From NCBI RefSeq assembly GCF_032062135.1, contig NC_092863.1, positions 17,620,428 through 17,684,427 of the forward strand: a DNA stretch of 64,000 nt. Reading direction: 5' to 3'. A model generated the notes under the pieces. It was not told the origin of the DNA, searched no databases, and saw nothing but the letters and a program-made list of their open reading frames with translations. Numbering within the stretch: position 1 is the stretch's first letter; every line of letters begins with the position of its first letter. Positions 34,499 through 46,201 of the stretch are shown here, piece by piece. The translations under genes and the position numbers were made by a program. Source of the stretch: Pyxicephalus adspersus (Eukaryota > Chordata > Amphibia > Anura > Pyxicephalidae).

Positions 34499-37307
34499 TA
34501 TTGAAGAAGGCCATACTAGGGAGTAGTCTATATTAATGTAAAAGTAGGCTGTGCAAAATTTGCATCATTGCAAATGCTCCCAGCTCATGCTGTTGATTTA
34601 GTTTGACTTTACCAGAGACAAAACCAAACAGTGCTTTTTTTTAGCAGGAGAAGCATATTGAGGAGATTGCCAGAAGATCTACACCAAGCTGAGTCTATAG
34701 AGTAAAGCTAGAAATATGATTCCAATTTTGCATACAGCACCCACTTTTCCTCCTATGCCTTTTGCTGTCATGGAAATTCATTGGACAGTTGCCTTGTTAT
34801 GACTGTCCATTAGATTGTATTGGCAAGATTTGGAAGAAAAGGGATTTCCTCCATGAAGGAAATCTGTCTGGGGCCAAAATAGTCAGCTCCAAAACCACAT
34901 TGCTTGGCCTATGGACAATTAACCCACCAGTAATTTTTTGGGTTGTAGGTGAAAACTGACAAAAACATGGAGAAGATAAAAATTTACAGGCAGGATAGCT
35001 AGTGGAAACCAAACCTGGGACCCTAAATCTAAAGGGTGCAAGTGCTTCCAGTTACAAGTATTTTAACAAGCAGGGGTGGTCATAGGAAGATGCAAAGTGT
35101 ACATCTACATAAGGACACCATACTCTCCTCGGCTACAAGGGGTCACTTTGGTGGGGGAGGCAGAAGTCAGTTTGGCAGGAGTGGCCACTGTTGGCCATGT
35201 CTGCCACTGGTAACAAGGTACCAGCATAACAACTGCCCATTTTGAGACTGACCCCAAGCACAAATTAGTTGCTTTGAAGTCACTAATAAATCCACAGACC
35301 TTTTCACAAACTTAGTTCTTGCAATATACGGCCAAATACTGGTAGATATAATAAATTGCTGGTTGGAGTTTCTGCAGAGCTTGCTAGGGTTTGTGTCGTT
35401 CTGCTCTGCATTTATTTTTGCTTATCTGTTGTAGTACATGAGGAGCTACTGTAAAGCTGGTAATTTTCTATAAGATATTTTCAACTGTATAGACAATAAA
35501 AATTGATCAAACAATTACATCTACTCTTGAGATTTACACAGCCTTACCACACCACCAAGCCAGGTTAGTAGCCTATTTTTTCTGCTTACTAGCCTTCCCA
35601 CCCCGTGCTTGAGACTGGACCCCTATTTCTGCTCCTCCATCGCCAAGTCAAATCAGGACAAATTCATATATTTGCATGGTCCAAAATGCATTTAATTGAT
35701 ATTTATAATACAGGAAACTTGGTTCAATGGTGCTTTTTACTGTCATTTCAAAAGATCTGTTAGAAAGGTCTCTAAATGTCAATTGGGGTAACAGAGAGAG
35801 GCCATAGGGATTAAAACTTTCGTGCTCCAAAATCCACCCTGTAATCTATTGGTGACATAAAAAGTAAAGCATGCTGAAAATATTTTTTAACTTGCAAAAA
35901 AAACAGACAATTTTATTATTGTACCTCAATTATAAATAATGACTGTTTCAGAAAATTCCCATTGAGAAGCCCTGTTTGTGGCTTTCCTTAATTGTATTAA
36001 TGTCTGTTTTGTCACTGGGTTCATTGCTGGCAAACCAGCAGCATAGGGATCATTGGATGATATTGCTTAATATTCTCCATATAATCTCAGACTTGATCAT
36101 TATTTTCAAGGTGGAGATCCCTGAACATATATAAATGCCCTTATGAGGAAATTATCAAATAGAAAAGGAAAGGCTGAACACAGAAGTTGAACAACCCAAA
36201 AATATATTTCTGTCAAGAGACCAGGTTCCAAAATAAACTGCAGTCCAAGATAAACTGGGTGCCCGCGTACAACAGGGTATATGATTGTGGCTGAAATATC
36301 ACGCGTATGACTAAGTGGGAGAAGAATCTAAGCTGTGCCTATACTCAGGATTGTTTTTTTTTAATATTAAAAGTTTATTTTTAGTAAGAAAAAAGGGGAT
36401 AGAAGGGAACAGAAAAAGCATTGCCACATAGATAAAATTGTATGGATGCCTTAGTATGTAAATACCAATATAAGATCTTCAATAAACAGAAATCATTTAG
36501 TATAAAATGATAATAAAGAATAGTAGTACAGGGAACAGCTAGTTAAAACGTTATAGGAACAAAAGTACTCATATACATAGCACGGACAATGTTCGGAGGG
36601 AGTATGGAGTAGGTGAGGAGAAGCACAATAGAAAGAGAGAAGAAAACAGAGGAAAAATACCACCCGTGTCACCAAGAAGTATCAGTGATTGACCGATGCT
36701 GGGTTTTAAAATATGCCAAGCAATACTCCAATAGCTTCTGATTCTTTAAAAGTGATTACAGTAGAATAAAGGAAGGGGCATGGTTCTAATGCCACTTATA
36801 TATTTGGTGGTGGTTTCAATTCCACCGGATGTTTGTACAATAACAATGGCTTTAATACGAGTGATATGAGTGATAACAGTATTTTAATGACGCCATGTAA
36901 TCACAACTTCAAAACAGAACTAAGTGAAGACATTACTGAAGATGGGTAGGTGATTTTTCCAAAGTTGAGGAAGTTATGGAAGCAAACCAGCAGGCTCACC
37001 CACTACAGGATGCCAGTAAATGCAATGCCAGTTCTCCTTGTACAAAGGGAGATATTGGTATGTCTAGTCTTTAAAACAAAAAGCTCTGGAATTATCTGGT
37101 TTTTGCAAGCTCAAATAGAAATACCGATCTCGAAGAAGTATTTAAAGCAAAAAGTTAAACTACTTACCCTAAAATTCTGCTTTAAATTGACAAATATGCC
37201 AGATTTATTCTAGAATAGAATAGTGTGCAACGCTGGAAGAGCTAGGGACAATGGACACCAATTTGGTAAATATTGACCACCATTCTCTGTCCTTCTGCCC
37301 AAACCAA
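34499..37307. other. Unassigned non-coding stretch
   Basis: No recognised gene. The 36352-36680 part begins with T-rich then A/G-rich sequence (TATTTTTAGTAAG, GGGGATAGAAGGGAAC), a composition like an antisense LINE tail, but I cannot confirm it. Confidence 0.45.
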
Positions 37308-37450
37308 GTCTATTCCCCCACCTACTAGATTGTAAGCTCATTGGGGCAGGGTCCTCTCCTCCTGTGTCAGTATTAGTCTGTCACTTGCAATCCCTATTGA
37401 ATGTACAGCGCTGCGTAATGCTATATGTTGGTGCTATATAAATCCTGTTT

Positions 37451-37484
<34 letters not shown>

Positions 37485-37495
37485 TTAATAATCCC
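37308..37495 (+). mobile_element. LINE-like 3' tail ending in (TAA)n
   Basis: CCTACTAGATTGTAAGCTCA, GGGCAGGGTCCTCTCC and GTACAGCGCTGCGTAATG, then GGTGCTATATAAATCCTG and a (TAA)n run of about 40 bp. This is the same tail as at 50980-51115, 57997-58090 and, reversed, 9958-10110. 5'-truncated with no coding part. Confidence 0.8.
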
Positions 37496-39903
37496 TGTAA
37501 CCCACAGTAACTATAAACAGTGTTACTTTTTGACAATCATTTTGATTTTATTTTTGTATGTTTTTGTTTCTTGTAAACATTACCTTTCCTTAATGAAATA
37601 TCATCACTTTTTATTCATTTGATGAATACTCGTTGTAATCATTTGGTTGATCCATGTCCTGATTGGTTACCTGTTGTGTGCTGGACCTGTATGAACCACT
37701 GGAGATATGGATAGGCAAAGAATCTGGGGGAAATTATGTAGTGAAATAAATATAGTAAATTTGCAGAGAAACATGACAGGCTCTATATGCCCCTTTTGCT
37801 CTGCATAACCATTGCAAGAAAAAAAAATGCAGATCAGGAAGCAATTTTAAATCTATTAACAATGGCTGACAGTACCAACTGACAGATCTCAGGGATTATT
37901 CAGACAAAAGGACCATTGTTGCTTCTTCCCTTGATAAGCAAATGGAAAAGGTGTGCATTAGCCACTTCCAACCCTACCTCCACACATGCATGTTTACCTG
38001 AGCCAAGCTTGTATGTTTATGAACCCACCACCAGAGAATAGACTAAGGGCATTCCAATTGTGTCTTAGCACCTTCTGATGGCCATTGTTTCCAGACAGTC
38101 TAAGTAATTTGTAAGAGCAAAACGGAGAGTCCCCTTTAAACTAAAGCTGTTAAATGCAGATGCTTGGTGGACTCCGACTGGTTCTTATGAGTAAGACTTC
38201 CTCGTTTCCTTGCAACATTTCTTATAAATAAACCTACTGGGAAATAGTACAACAATATTAGAGCTACATATTCAACTGATCTTGTACTGGTTATTAAAAG
38301 TCATATATTCTCTCGTCTCCTAAGGGCTCGTTCACAGCGGATGCGTTGTCAAAAATTTGCTACACTCTCGAGTGCAGGTAAAGTGCATTGGCAAGAGAAC
38401 TGGCCTATTGTTTTCAGTAGAGTAATACTGCATTAAAGTTAGTTGAAAAAAAATTAAATTCTGCCTTTTTTGTATGATTATCATCAAAACCCTACAAAAT
38501 AGTTTAGCAAATGTGAAAATCACAAGGAATGCCTAAAACATGCAAGAAATTCTGAAAAAGCAGCCCCAGACAGAAAAAATACTGTGGGATTATTAAATGC
38601 TTTGACGTCCGTAGGAGTATTAAATACTGTCTCATTATTGATTTTCAGTAGGATGTCCCCCAATCAGTGATCTTCAATGGGATTCGCCTATGTTAATATT
38701 TATTGTCTTGCACCACTCCTCACATCAGACAGGTTTAGCCATCATTGGGTTGCCTGAACAGCAAGAATTAAAGGAAGAGATAAGTTTGTTTTATAACAAT
38801 CACTAGTGTGACACTGCCCTTAATAATGAATTGGGTATCACTTTACTGGCTGTGCTGTCTTCCAAAGGTGTATGGATCACAAATCCTTTGGCAGATAAAA
38901 CATTGGAAGCCATTTATCAAATTCCCTTGAGTCCAGGCTATACACTTTCAAACATTTGGATGACCAGCAGCAAATTAAATTTAAAAGAAGCTCCCACTAA
39001 CCTCTTTAGCTATAGGCATTGTGGAGGAATTGATTCTAAAAGTATAAAGCAGAGTTATGTGTCTGAGAAAGCTGCATTTTTTTCTGATCTCTCCTTCTAA
39101 GCAGTGCCTTGGCAGCTTTTCAGCCTACTAATGGTGGGAGAAGTGATTCTAACATAGCTGACTTAGTGATTCTCTTGTAAATATTAGGGATCAATTGCTC
39201 CACACTGCCTGCAACTTGGGTGACAATTTAGCCTTCCTTCAGAATTTAACTTAATAAAGTGTATAGGCACCAACAATACCTTAGCCCGCTTTGGCCAGCC
39301 TTGCTGTGCTGAAAGGTACCGTTTAAATATAAGCACATGGGAGTATAAAATAAATTCCTTTTTTTCTCTGAAATGATTTAAGAAGCAACCATACTTCAAA
39401 GCACACATTTATCTGTCTAACACAAAGTCATTAGCACAGTTTAATGTGACAAAGCAGTTCAATTAAAAATGTGTCTTTTGAAAATAAATCCCATTTAGGA
39501 ACAGCAGATTTTCCACAGAACTGTGAAATAGGTGAAATGGACCTGTACAAAGCAGCAGCCTATTATAAATGTTTCATAACTTATAAAACATAAAAGTCTT
39601 CAACCACTAGTTAAAAGAAAATGGAACAAAGGCTGCAATACTCACCTCTGTTGCTCCACAGACTTACCTAAACACTAATTCCGCCCAGGTTGTATTTTGG
39701 GATGAAGTTCATTGTCACTGAACCCACATGCAAGCCCCAGGGCGTCAAGGGTCCGTCTCCCACCCTGAACTCATAGGTAAGTGGTCTATATGCCCCAATC
39801 CTTTTAAAGATCTACTGTAACATAAATTGCTGGAAAGCTTAATACTAGCCATGAAAAAAGTTTTCAAAGAACAAGCAGTCCACTGTGTATTGGGGTTGTG
39901 TTG
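37496..39903. other. Unassigned non-coding stretch
   Basis: AT-rich. GGGCTCGTTCACAGCGGATG at 38324 resembles the start of other TACGT/TTCACA palindromic elements, but no partner end is visible. No gene called. Confidence 0.45.
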
Positions 39904-39911
39904 GCCCAGAC

Positions 39912-41181
39912 CAGGGGTCTGCAACCTGCGGCTCCGGAGCCGCATGCGGCTCTTCAGCCTCCTTGTTGTGGCAGGAAGATCTCTGATGGGGGATCCCCTT
40001 CCTCCCAAGACACTGCAGAGGAGGGGGATTCCCTATCCGGTGTTCTAATGAAAAAAATCTACCAGTGAAATAAATCTACCACGGGGCGTGTACAAATGGG
40101 TGTGTACAATGACATCCCCCTCCTTTGAACCCCAATTCCTCTGGAATGGGGAGATGTACAAAACCAAAAATGTAGGTGCAAGTGGGGGACACCTGTGACT
40201 AACACCCCCTAAAATGTAATTGTTATGCTATCATCAGAACATAAAGAACTCTGCCCATCAAAAAAATCTACCGTTACACATTGCTAGAGGCACCTGAACC
40301 CCAATTTCTCTGCAACAGGAAGGGGGTACAGGTGAACAAAATTAGAGGTGCAAGTGGGGGACACCTGTGGCTAACACCTCCTAAAAACTCCACCCATCAA
40401 AAAACCCCTACCCTGTTACACATTGTTGGAGGCTTCTAGCACCTAAACCCCAATTTATCTGGAAACGGGGGTACAGGTGAAAAAAATTTGAGGTGCAAGT
40501 ACGGGACACCTGTGGCTAACACCTCCTAAAAATTCATAAAAACTCTGCCTATCAAAAAAATCTACCCTGTTACACATTGCTGGAAGCATCTAGCATCTGA
40601 ACCCCAATTTCTCTGGAATGGGGGGGAGGCGGTACAGGTGACCAAAATAGAGGTGCAAGTGGGGGACACTTATGGCTAACACCACCTACAATTGAATCGC
40701 TAAGGCATCGTCAGAAAATAAAGAACTCTGCCCATCAAAATAATCTACCCTGTTACACATTGCTGGAGGCTTCTAGCACCTGAACCCCAATTACTCAAGA
40801 TTGGGGGGTACAGGTGAACAAAATTAAAGCTGCAAATGAGGGACACCTGTGGCTAACACCCCTTAAAATTTCATCGCTAAGGCATCGTCAGAACATAAAG
40901 AACTCTGCCCATCAAAAAAATCTACCCTGTTACGTTACAAGCCTCCAGCTAATGTAACAGGATGATACGTTAGAAGCTGGAGGCTTCTAGGGGCATAGTT
41001 CAGTGTTTAATTTATTTCAAAGTAGGCCTACACATGCACACTTGTTGTAACAGGTAAAATTAAAAAATATTAAAACTTTTAAAAGTTTATAAACTGTGTT
41101 ATGTTTTGCGGCTCCAGACTATTTTTCTTTAGTGGAAGAGGAGGCAAAATGGCTTTTGATAGTAAAGGTTGCTGACCCCTG
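39912..41181. mobile_element. hAT non-autonomous element, perfect 8-bp TSD
   Basis: Termini CAGGGGTCTGCAACCTGCGG and AAAGGTTGCTGACCCCTG are inverted repeats of hAT type. The 8-mer GCCCAGAC flanks both sides exactly (39904-39911 and 41182-41189). GCGGCTCCGGAGCCGCATGC near the left end is a strong palindrome. The interior is an array of repeats (see 40050-40932) with no transposase. At 1270 bp it is long for a MITE; expansion of the array explains the length. No other full copy in this window; a related left end sits at 18007. Confidence 0.93.
40050..40932. repeat. Internal tandem array of the hAT element, ~140-185 bp unit
   Basis: The phrase CTGCCCATCAAAAAAATCTACC recurs near 40252, 40389, 40544, 40729 and 40909, with GAACCCCAATTTCTCTGGAA and GGACACCTGTGGCTAACACC between. 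Spacing varies (about 137, 155, 185 and 180 bp) because some units lack the ATCGCTAAGGCATCGTCAGA segment. A partial unit precedes at about 40050. Confidence 0.88.
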
Positions 41182-41239
41182 GCCCAGACTGTTGGCATCT
41201 GAACTTGACCCTGGACAAATGGAAGTATATGGCCTAGTC

Positions 41240-41694
41240 CAGGGGTGAGCAAACTTTTTTTACCCTGGGGCCACAATCTAACCTAAAATTTGGCAGACGG
41301 GCCGGGCTGATGGGAGAGTGGGAGGAGTTATGCCATTATGACGCCACTGAACGTGACCTCATGATAGCAAAACCCCGCCCACTTTCCTATTGCAGCTCTG
41401 AGCCTGCGATGGCAGAGTGGACGGGTTGTTCTGCCCACTTCCCCGAGCGTGGGATTTGAACAGCAGACATATTCCGCAGCTCTAGCTGGTGTGGCCCCCA
41501 GCAGGGTCCCTCTCCTGATCCTGCTCAGGGGGGGCACCAGCCTGAGCTGCAGACCGGGGCATGTTTTATCTGGCCTGTGGAACTCTCTATATTCTTCAGC
41601 GAAACTGCTGAAGTAGAGAGAGAGTTTAACGGGCCGGATAAAAAAAGCCTAACGGTCCGTATACAGACCGGGGGGCGTAGTTTGCCCACGCCTA
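41240..41694. mobile_element. hAT MITE, perfect 8-bp TSD
   Basis: Starts CAGGGGTGAGCAAACTTTTT and ends GTAGTTTGCCCACGCCTA; the terminal 15 bases match as inverted repeats at 12 of 15 positions. GCCTAGTC flanks both sides exactly (41232-41239 and 41695-41702). Interior is GC-rich (GCCACAATCTAACC, AACGGGCCGGATAAAA) and non-coding. It lies 58 bp from the end of the previous hAT element. Confidence 0.9.
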
Positions 41695-41702
41695 GCCTAG
41701 TC

Positions 41703-44668
41703 TAATGAACTTTATTTAACTTTGGATCATGTGGAAGGCTGAGTGTGCGGGGCAATTACTTGGGGATATAGGCAGAAGAAGACAGATTGGCAGTAAGGAA
41801 ATGTTACTGAAAGAATTGTGTACTAACATCCTGGTGCCTTGGTACCAGATATATCAGGAAACCTTCAGGTCTTAAAGGAATCCATTACTCCAAAAGTTTT
41901 GGTTGTACAAGGAGGCCCTCACAATATTACAGGGGGGGTTTAATGGTTTGGCTGATCTGTATACATATTTTATTTTTATTTTTTTTTATTTTTTTAAGTA
42001 TCAGTAATACACTGCCTTTTGAACCATGCTTTTAGCTAACTCTAAAAGCAGCAATGGAACAGCTGTAAATCAGATGTTTTTATTCCTCCTAAATGCTCTA
42101 ATTATCGCCTAGTGCCGCAAAGCTTCAATTTTGAACAATTAGGGCCAACTGAGTCATATCAACACTAGTTTATTCCTATGTGTTGAATAATTGCTTGATA
42201 CCTACTTAGAGGTAATAATGCTTATTCAGTACTTTGCCCCAGGGAATGCGGCTTTCTCAATGCACGTGCCAGAGGTGGAGCTTGGTGCATTATGGGGTGT
42301 GTAGTTAAATGAATACGTAATGTATCCTCTGGCAGGGAATGTGTGCTGTGGTTGGGGACATCAGATTGCTTAATTTACTGTTTTCAATAATTCAGGCCAC
42401 ACCTTATGATCAATATTGTTTTAGATCAGTTGTAAGCTTCTATTCCTATGGCTTGTACATACATTGGAAACCGCAACACAGTTTTTACATTTTAATCTAT
42501 AGCTCTATATAACTCTATATGATATAAAATGAATATCATTTTATTTTTGCGTTTTCACATACTTAGCACATGCATATTGAATCCAAAGTTGTAACAATAA
42601 ATATTCTTCAGATAAAAAGATATTTAGCGCCTGAAATGTTTTCTTTTTTATTTGCAGGTTAAATTGGTCCAAATATATTACATACATTCAATGAATAAAA
42701 TATGCATGTACATTTTCAATAGCCAGTGGTCTATAGATAATCGATATCCAGCGGCCCGTAAACTATTGTTCCACTATTTCACCAACTATAGTCATCAGTG
42801 ATTTACTGAGCATGGACCATCCTCCACAGGAAAAAGAAATACTACTCCTGGAATGTTTCCAGATTCGTGTAAACTGACCAATCTATATAAATCATGGAGT
42901 GAGGACCATTTCAATGTATTGGTATTTAAAGCTACAAGTGGAACTTCCAAAGTACATAGAAATAGATGATTCATCCATATGAGTTCAAGACTATCGACTC
43001 TTTTTAGGGAAATCTGACATTCCCTAAAAAACACTCCCTCATTGGAATCTTCCAGGTCCATGTGTTTCAATGGCAGTATCTGATTCTGGAATCAGAATAT
43101 GAGGGAATGTCAAATTCCCTGTTTCATAAATAGAGCCCTATATGTGTATACAATTTTCTGGATACCTGTTCTGTTCTTTTCCATATTTCCATTGGTGACT
43201 ATCGAATATCAGATAGTTATGGCAGTGAACTAGTATGCATTCTCTATATATACATTAACATCATTTTATCAGCTTACTGTGTGCTGTGAATCCTGGTGAA
43301 CATTCATTTAACAAACCAATATAGAATCTCCAAGCTATTGAATAGATGTTGAACACATTTTTAGTGCCCATCATTTGGCCTCCAGATGAAATTACTTATG
43401 CTTATATGATAACTCACACCACCAATCAAATTGTTTATCCCAAAGAAGGTAAACTACGGTACAACCTCATCAGTAAATGGGCAATGGTATATGAGTCTAG
43501 GTTCTGATTTATTAAGCTCTCACCTGACTTGATCTGGCTCACTATTGAGTGGTCACACTTTTGGCACATTTGATCATACACACACATTGGCAACTGTGCA
43601 AGTTGTTTAAAACCCAAGGTAAGTTTCCAAATTGTGTAGGAAGCTGACACAGTTTTCAAAGCACATCTGATGATGGATTTTACATTTTATCCTTTGAAAA
43701 AGGGAAAACAATGGTAAGATTCTCATATATGCAACAATGATCAGCACATATGTGAAATGACGATCAGCAGATAAAACTGAGGAGCCTTAAGAGTTGGGAG
43801 GGGGCATAACCAAGCATGCATTTACAGGAAAACATGAGGTCTGAATAGAATTTGAGCTGCCCATAGCTTTGGGTCTACTGATTGTTTTAACATGCGGTTC
43901 TCAGTTCTCTGCATTTTTTGTCCTATGTTCAGTTTTCCTAACTTGCCCTGGTTTAGAAAAGGTTTATGTACACATATTCGTATTTAGCCGGAGGCCCTCC
44001 CCCATTTAAATATCATAGATCAGTTCCTTTACAATGATGTCACGTTGCTTGTTATTCTTCAGCATGATGCAGCCATACCACAGAAATGCACAGCTTTGAG
44101 ATGCAGGCTGTACAGCACAGGGGTAGCCTGGTTTTGGAATCCAGTTCAAAAGGGAAAGTGCAAAATAGCTTTAACTAGGTTTAATCTCTCTTCTATATTT
44201 CCCTCATTACTCCCATTATTCTACATTTTGTTTTTGCTAATTTAACTTTAAAACTGCACCTAAATCTGCTGTCATGCTTCCTTCCCATATGACTTACGAG
44301 TTACCTTACTTATTGGTGGGAGGTGGAGGGGTTGTCAAGGGACTTTCATGTTTGCCCAAAAATAGGTTTTAAGAAGAGATCATAATTGGCTACTGCAAAA
44401 TACAGAACTTCCTCTGCTGTGTTGGACAATTCAAAAATGTTGTCACTGGAATGGGAGTAGAAAGAGGCAGCTTCCAATAAAGACAAGTTTCCCAGTGACA
44501 ACCATAAAAGGTTCAATAATTTGGGTGAGATTTCACTTATTCTCTGTTGTATTTGGAAACAGGAAATTCTGATGGAAGCACAGGCATTAATATTAATTTG
44601 AAAAAAAAGTTTTAATCTCTCCTTACTTAAAAAAATCGTTGGCTATGGAATTTATAAATAATATACAA
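41703..44668. other. Unassigned non-coding stretch
   Basis: AT-rich with a T-rich run at 41968-41997. One probable palindromic element is listed separately at 43003-43140. GGTTCTGATTTATTAAGCTC at 43500 resembles the terminus of the palindromic MITE family, without its partner. No gene seen. Confidence 0.45.
43003..43140. mobile_element. Possible small palindromic element
   Basis: AGGGAAATCTGACATTCCCT near 43007-43026 has an inverted counterpart AGGGAATGTCAAATTCCCTG near 43101-43120, with TCATTGGAATCTTCC opposed to GGAATCAGAATATGA. The right end TTTCATAAATAGAGCCCT looks like a terminus. The left terminus is unclear, so this may be only half an element. Confidence 0.4.
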
Positions 44669-45124
44669 TAGGCCTGATTTATAAAAGCTCTCCGAGACTG
44701 GAGAAGGTAGACTATCATGGGGCTGAAATAATAAAGCTTTCCAAGACTGGAGGGGTTACACTTTCCATGGTGAAGTTGGGTGATCCAGCAAACCTGCAAT
44801 GGATTACTTTAAAGTCATTTGCTATTTGTTAGCAAGTGTTTTGAATCCTGGACCAGATCCATTCCAGGTTTGCTGGGTCACCCAGCTTCACTGTAGAAAT
44901 TGTATCCTCTTTGGCCTTGGAGAGCTTTAATAAATCAGACCCCATGGGAGAACCTGGGTTATTCGGCAAATCTGAAATGGGTTTCTTAAAAAAAACCTTT
45001 GCTAATAGTTGGCAAATGCTTTAAATCCTGGACCAAATCCATTGCAATTTTGCTGGATCACCCAGGTTCACCCATGATAGTTTATCTTCTCCATTCTTGG
45101 GGAGCTTTAATAAATCTGGTCCTA
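44669..45124. mobile_element. Palindromic MITE (ACTATCATGGG subtype), split by nested copy
   Basis: Left part GGCCTGATTTATAAAAGCTC to ACTATCATGG (44669-44720); right part CATGGGAGAACCTGGGTTAT to CTTTAATAAATCTGGTCC (44943-45124). It is interrupted by another member of the same superfamily at 44721-44942. CATGG appears on both sides of the insert, although it should occur once in this subtype. Confidence 0.87.
44721..44942. mobile_element. Palindromic MITE nested in 44669-45124, 5-bp TSD
   Basis: GGCTGAAATAATAAAGCTTT to CTTTAATAAATCAGACC with the classic GTGAAGTTGGGTGATCCAGC subterminal block. CATGG flanks it at 44716-44720 and 44943-44947. The duplicated bases occur once in intact copies of the host subtype (11260), giving independent proof of a 5-bp target duplication. 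Confidence 0.88.
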
Positions 45125-45714
45125 TGAGTCTACCCCTTCTCTGCTTAGTTATGATTAGTACATAGAGTCAAAGAAAAGTTTCTGGAAGCTTATATAACAA
45201 CTATCACACAAGATGTTTTTACAAAAACAAGTTCCGGCCTTGTTCAAAGCAACCGATTGGATTCCAGTTGTCGCATTCCTTTATTTTGTTAAACTGGATT
45301 CATTGTTTTTTGCATAACACATATAAGAGACTTTTCTGCGGCATGCAGAGAGAAGAATAGGTGCGGTAGTTTTTTATTACTGGGGCCCTAAAACTGTACG
45401 TGGCAGGATTTGAAATCCCCAAGGAGCAGCTGAGAGATATTACTGGTACTGTAGCAGGACAGCTGAGACACAAATCTGATAATCCCTGGTCTATATCAAG
45501 AGGGTGGTCTTATATTACAAATGGGGGGTTGTGTGGGGGCTCCCCCCCACCCCAACCTAATATGCAGAATCAAATATCTCCAGTAATACAGGGTGGATTA
45601 CAGCAGGGCCTGAATCTGAAGTATTGTCTTGACCACAGAAAACTCAAAAAAAAAGTCCAAAGACACTGCATTTGAACTGTATTTGTTCGAAATATAGCTT
45701 GTCTAAATCATGAA
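45125..45714. other. Unassigned non-coding stretch
   Basis: Contains a 91-codon plus-strand frame (45400-45675) with no recognised domain. No other feature seen. Confidence 0.45.
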
Positions 45715-45905
45715 TGTAATCTGTACTTTATATAGCACCCTCATCTTCCATGGCAATGTACAAAGTGAAATGTATAACACAGGAGGTTATAACAGGTAAT
45801 ACAATGCATAAAATGTTCCAGTACATACAGTTGTTAGGTAACACATGGCAGTAACAAGGAACAATAGAGGAGAGGGCCCTGCCCATTCAAGCTCAGAATC
45901 CAGGG
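45715..45905 (-). mobile_element. Degraded LINE/SINE 3' tail, minus orientation
   Basis: TTTATATAGCACCCTCATC, GGCAATGTACAAAGTG, AACAGGTAATACAATGC and GAGAGGGCCCTGCCCATTCA are the reverse-complement pattern of the GTACAGCGCTGCGTAATATG-type tail and the GGGCAGGGTCCTCTCC block. More diverged than the other tails. Confidence 0.55.
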
Positions 45906-46011
45906 GGAATATCATAACATTTACCCTTTAAATCCAACGTTCAGAGATATAAATGACAAAGCAACATAAGTCATTCTAGCCTTGGGCTGCTGCAGCTTGT
46001 ATGTAGTCTTG

Positions 46012-46072
46012 GTGTTTGTTTGGGTTTCCTTTGAGTTCTCGAATTTCCTCCCACAACTTAGAAATCTAAGAG
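46012..46072 (+). mobile_element. V-SINE central-domain fragment
   Basis: GTTTGGGTTTCCTTTGAGTT, then CTCGAATTTCCTCCCACAAC and TTAGAAATCTAA, resembles the central conserved block of V-SINEs (GGGTTTCCTCC and TTTCCTCCCACA). Head and tail are not recognisable. Confidence 0.5.
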
Positions 46073-46078
46073 TAGCTT

Positions 46079-46137
46079 TAGTTTAAAGTAAATCAGTGCT
46101 TTGCTCATGCATGGCCAAGCAAAAGGTCCACTTTAAT
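46079..46137. repeat. Short palindromic repeat with TTTAAAGT/ACTTTAA ends
   Basis: AGTTTAAAGTAAATCAGTGC, TTTGCTCATGCATGGCCAAG, CAAAAGGTCCACTTTAA: ends are inverted repeats and the core TTTGC...GCAAA is palindromic. Comparable to 32227-32279. Confidence 0.45.
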
Positions 46138-46154
46138 GCAGACGTTCACACATA

Positions 46155-46155
<1 letters not shown>

Positions 46156-46186
<31 letters not shown>

Positions 46187-46201
46187 CATCTATCTATCTA
46201 A
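46156..46201. repeat. (TCTA)n microsatellite
   Basis: About eleven tetranucleotide units with one variant unit (TCCA). Confidence 0.97.

Noticed and set aside
36352..36680. Antisense LINE tail
   Set aside because: Composition is suggestive (T-rich then A/G-rich), but no target duplication or family match could be shown by eye.
42795..43070. 91-codon minus-strand frame as an exon
   Set aside because: It overlaps a probable palindromic element and shows no splice signals or known domain.
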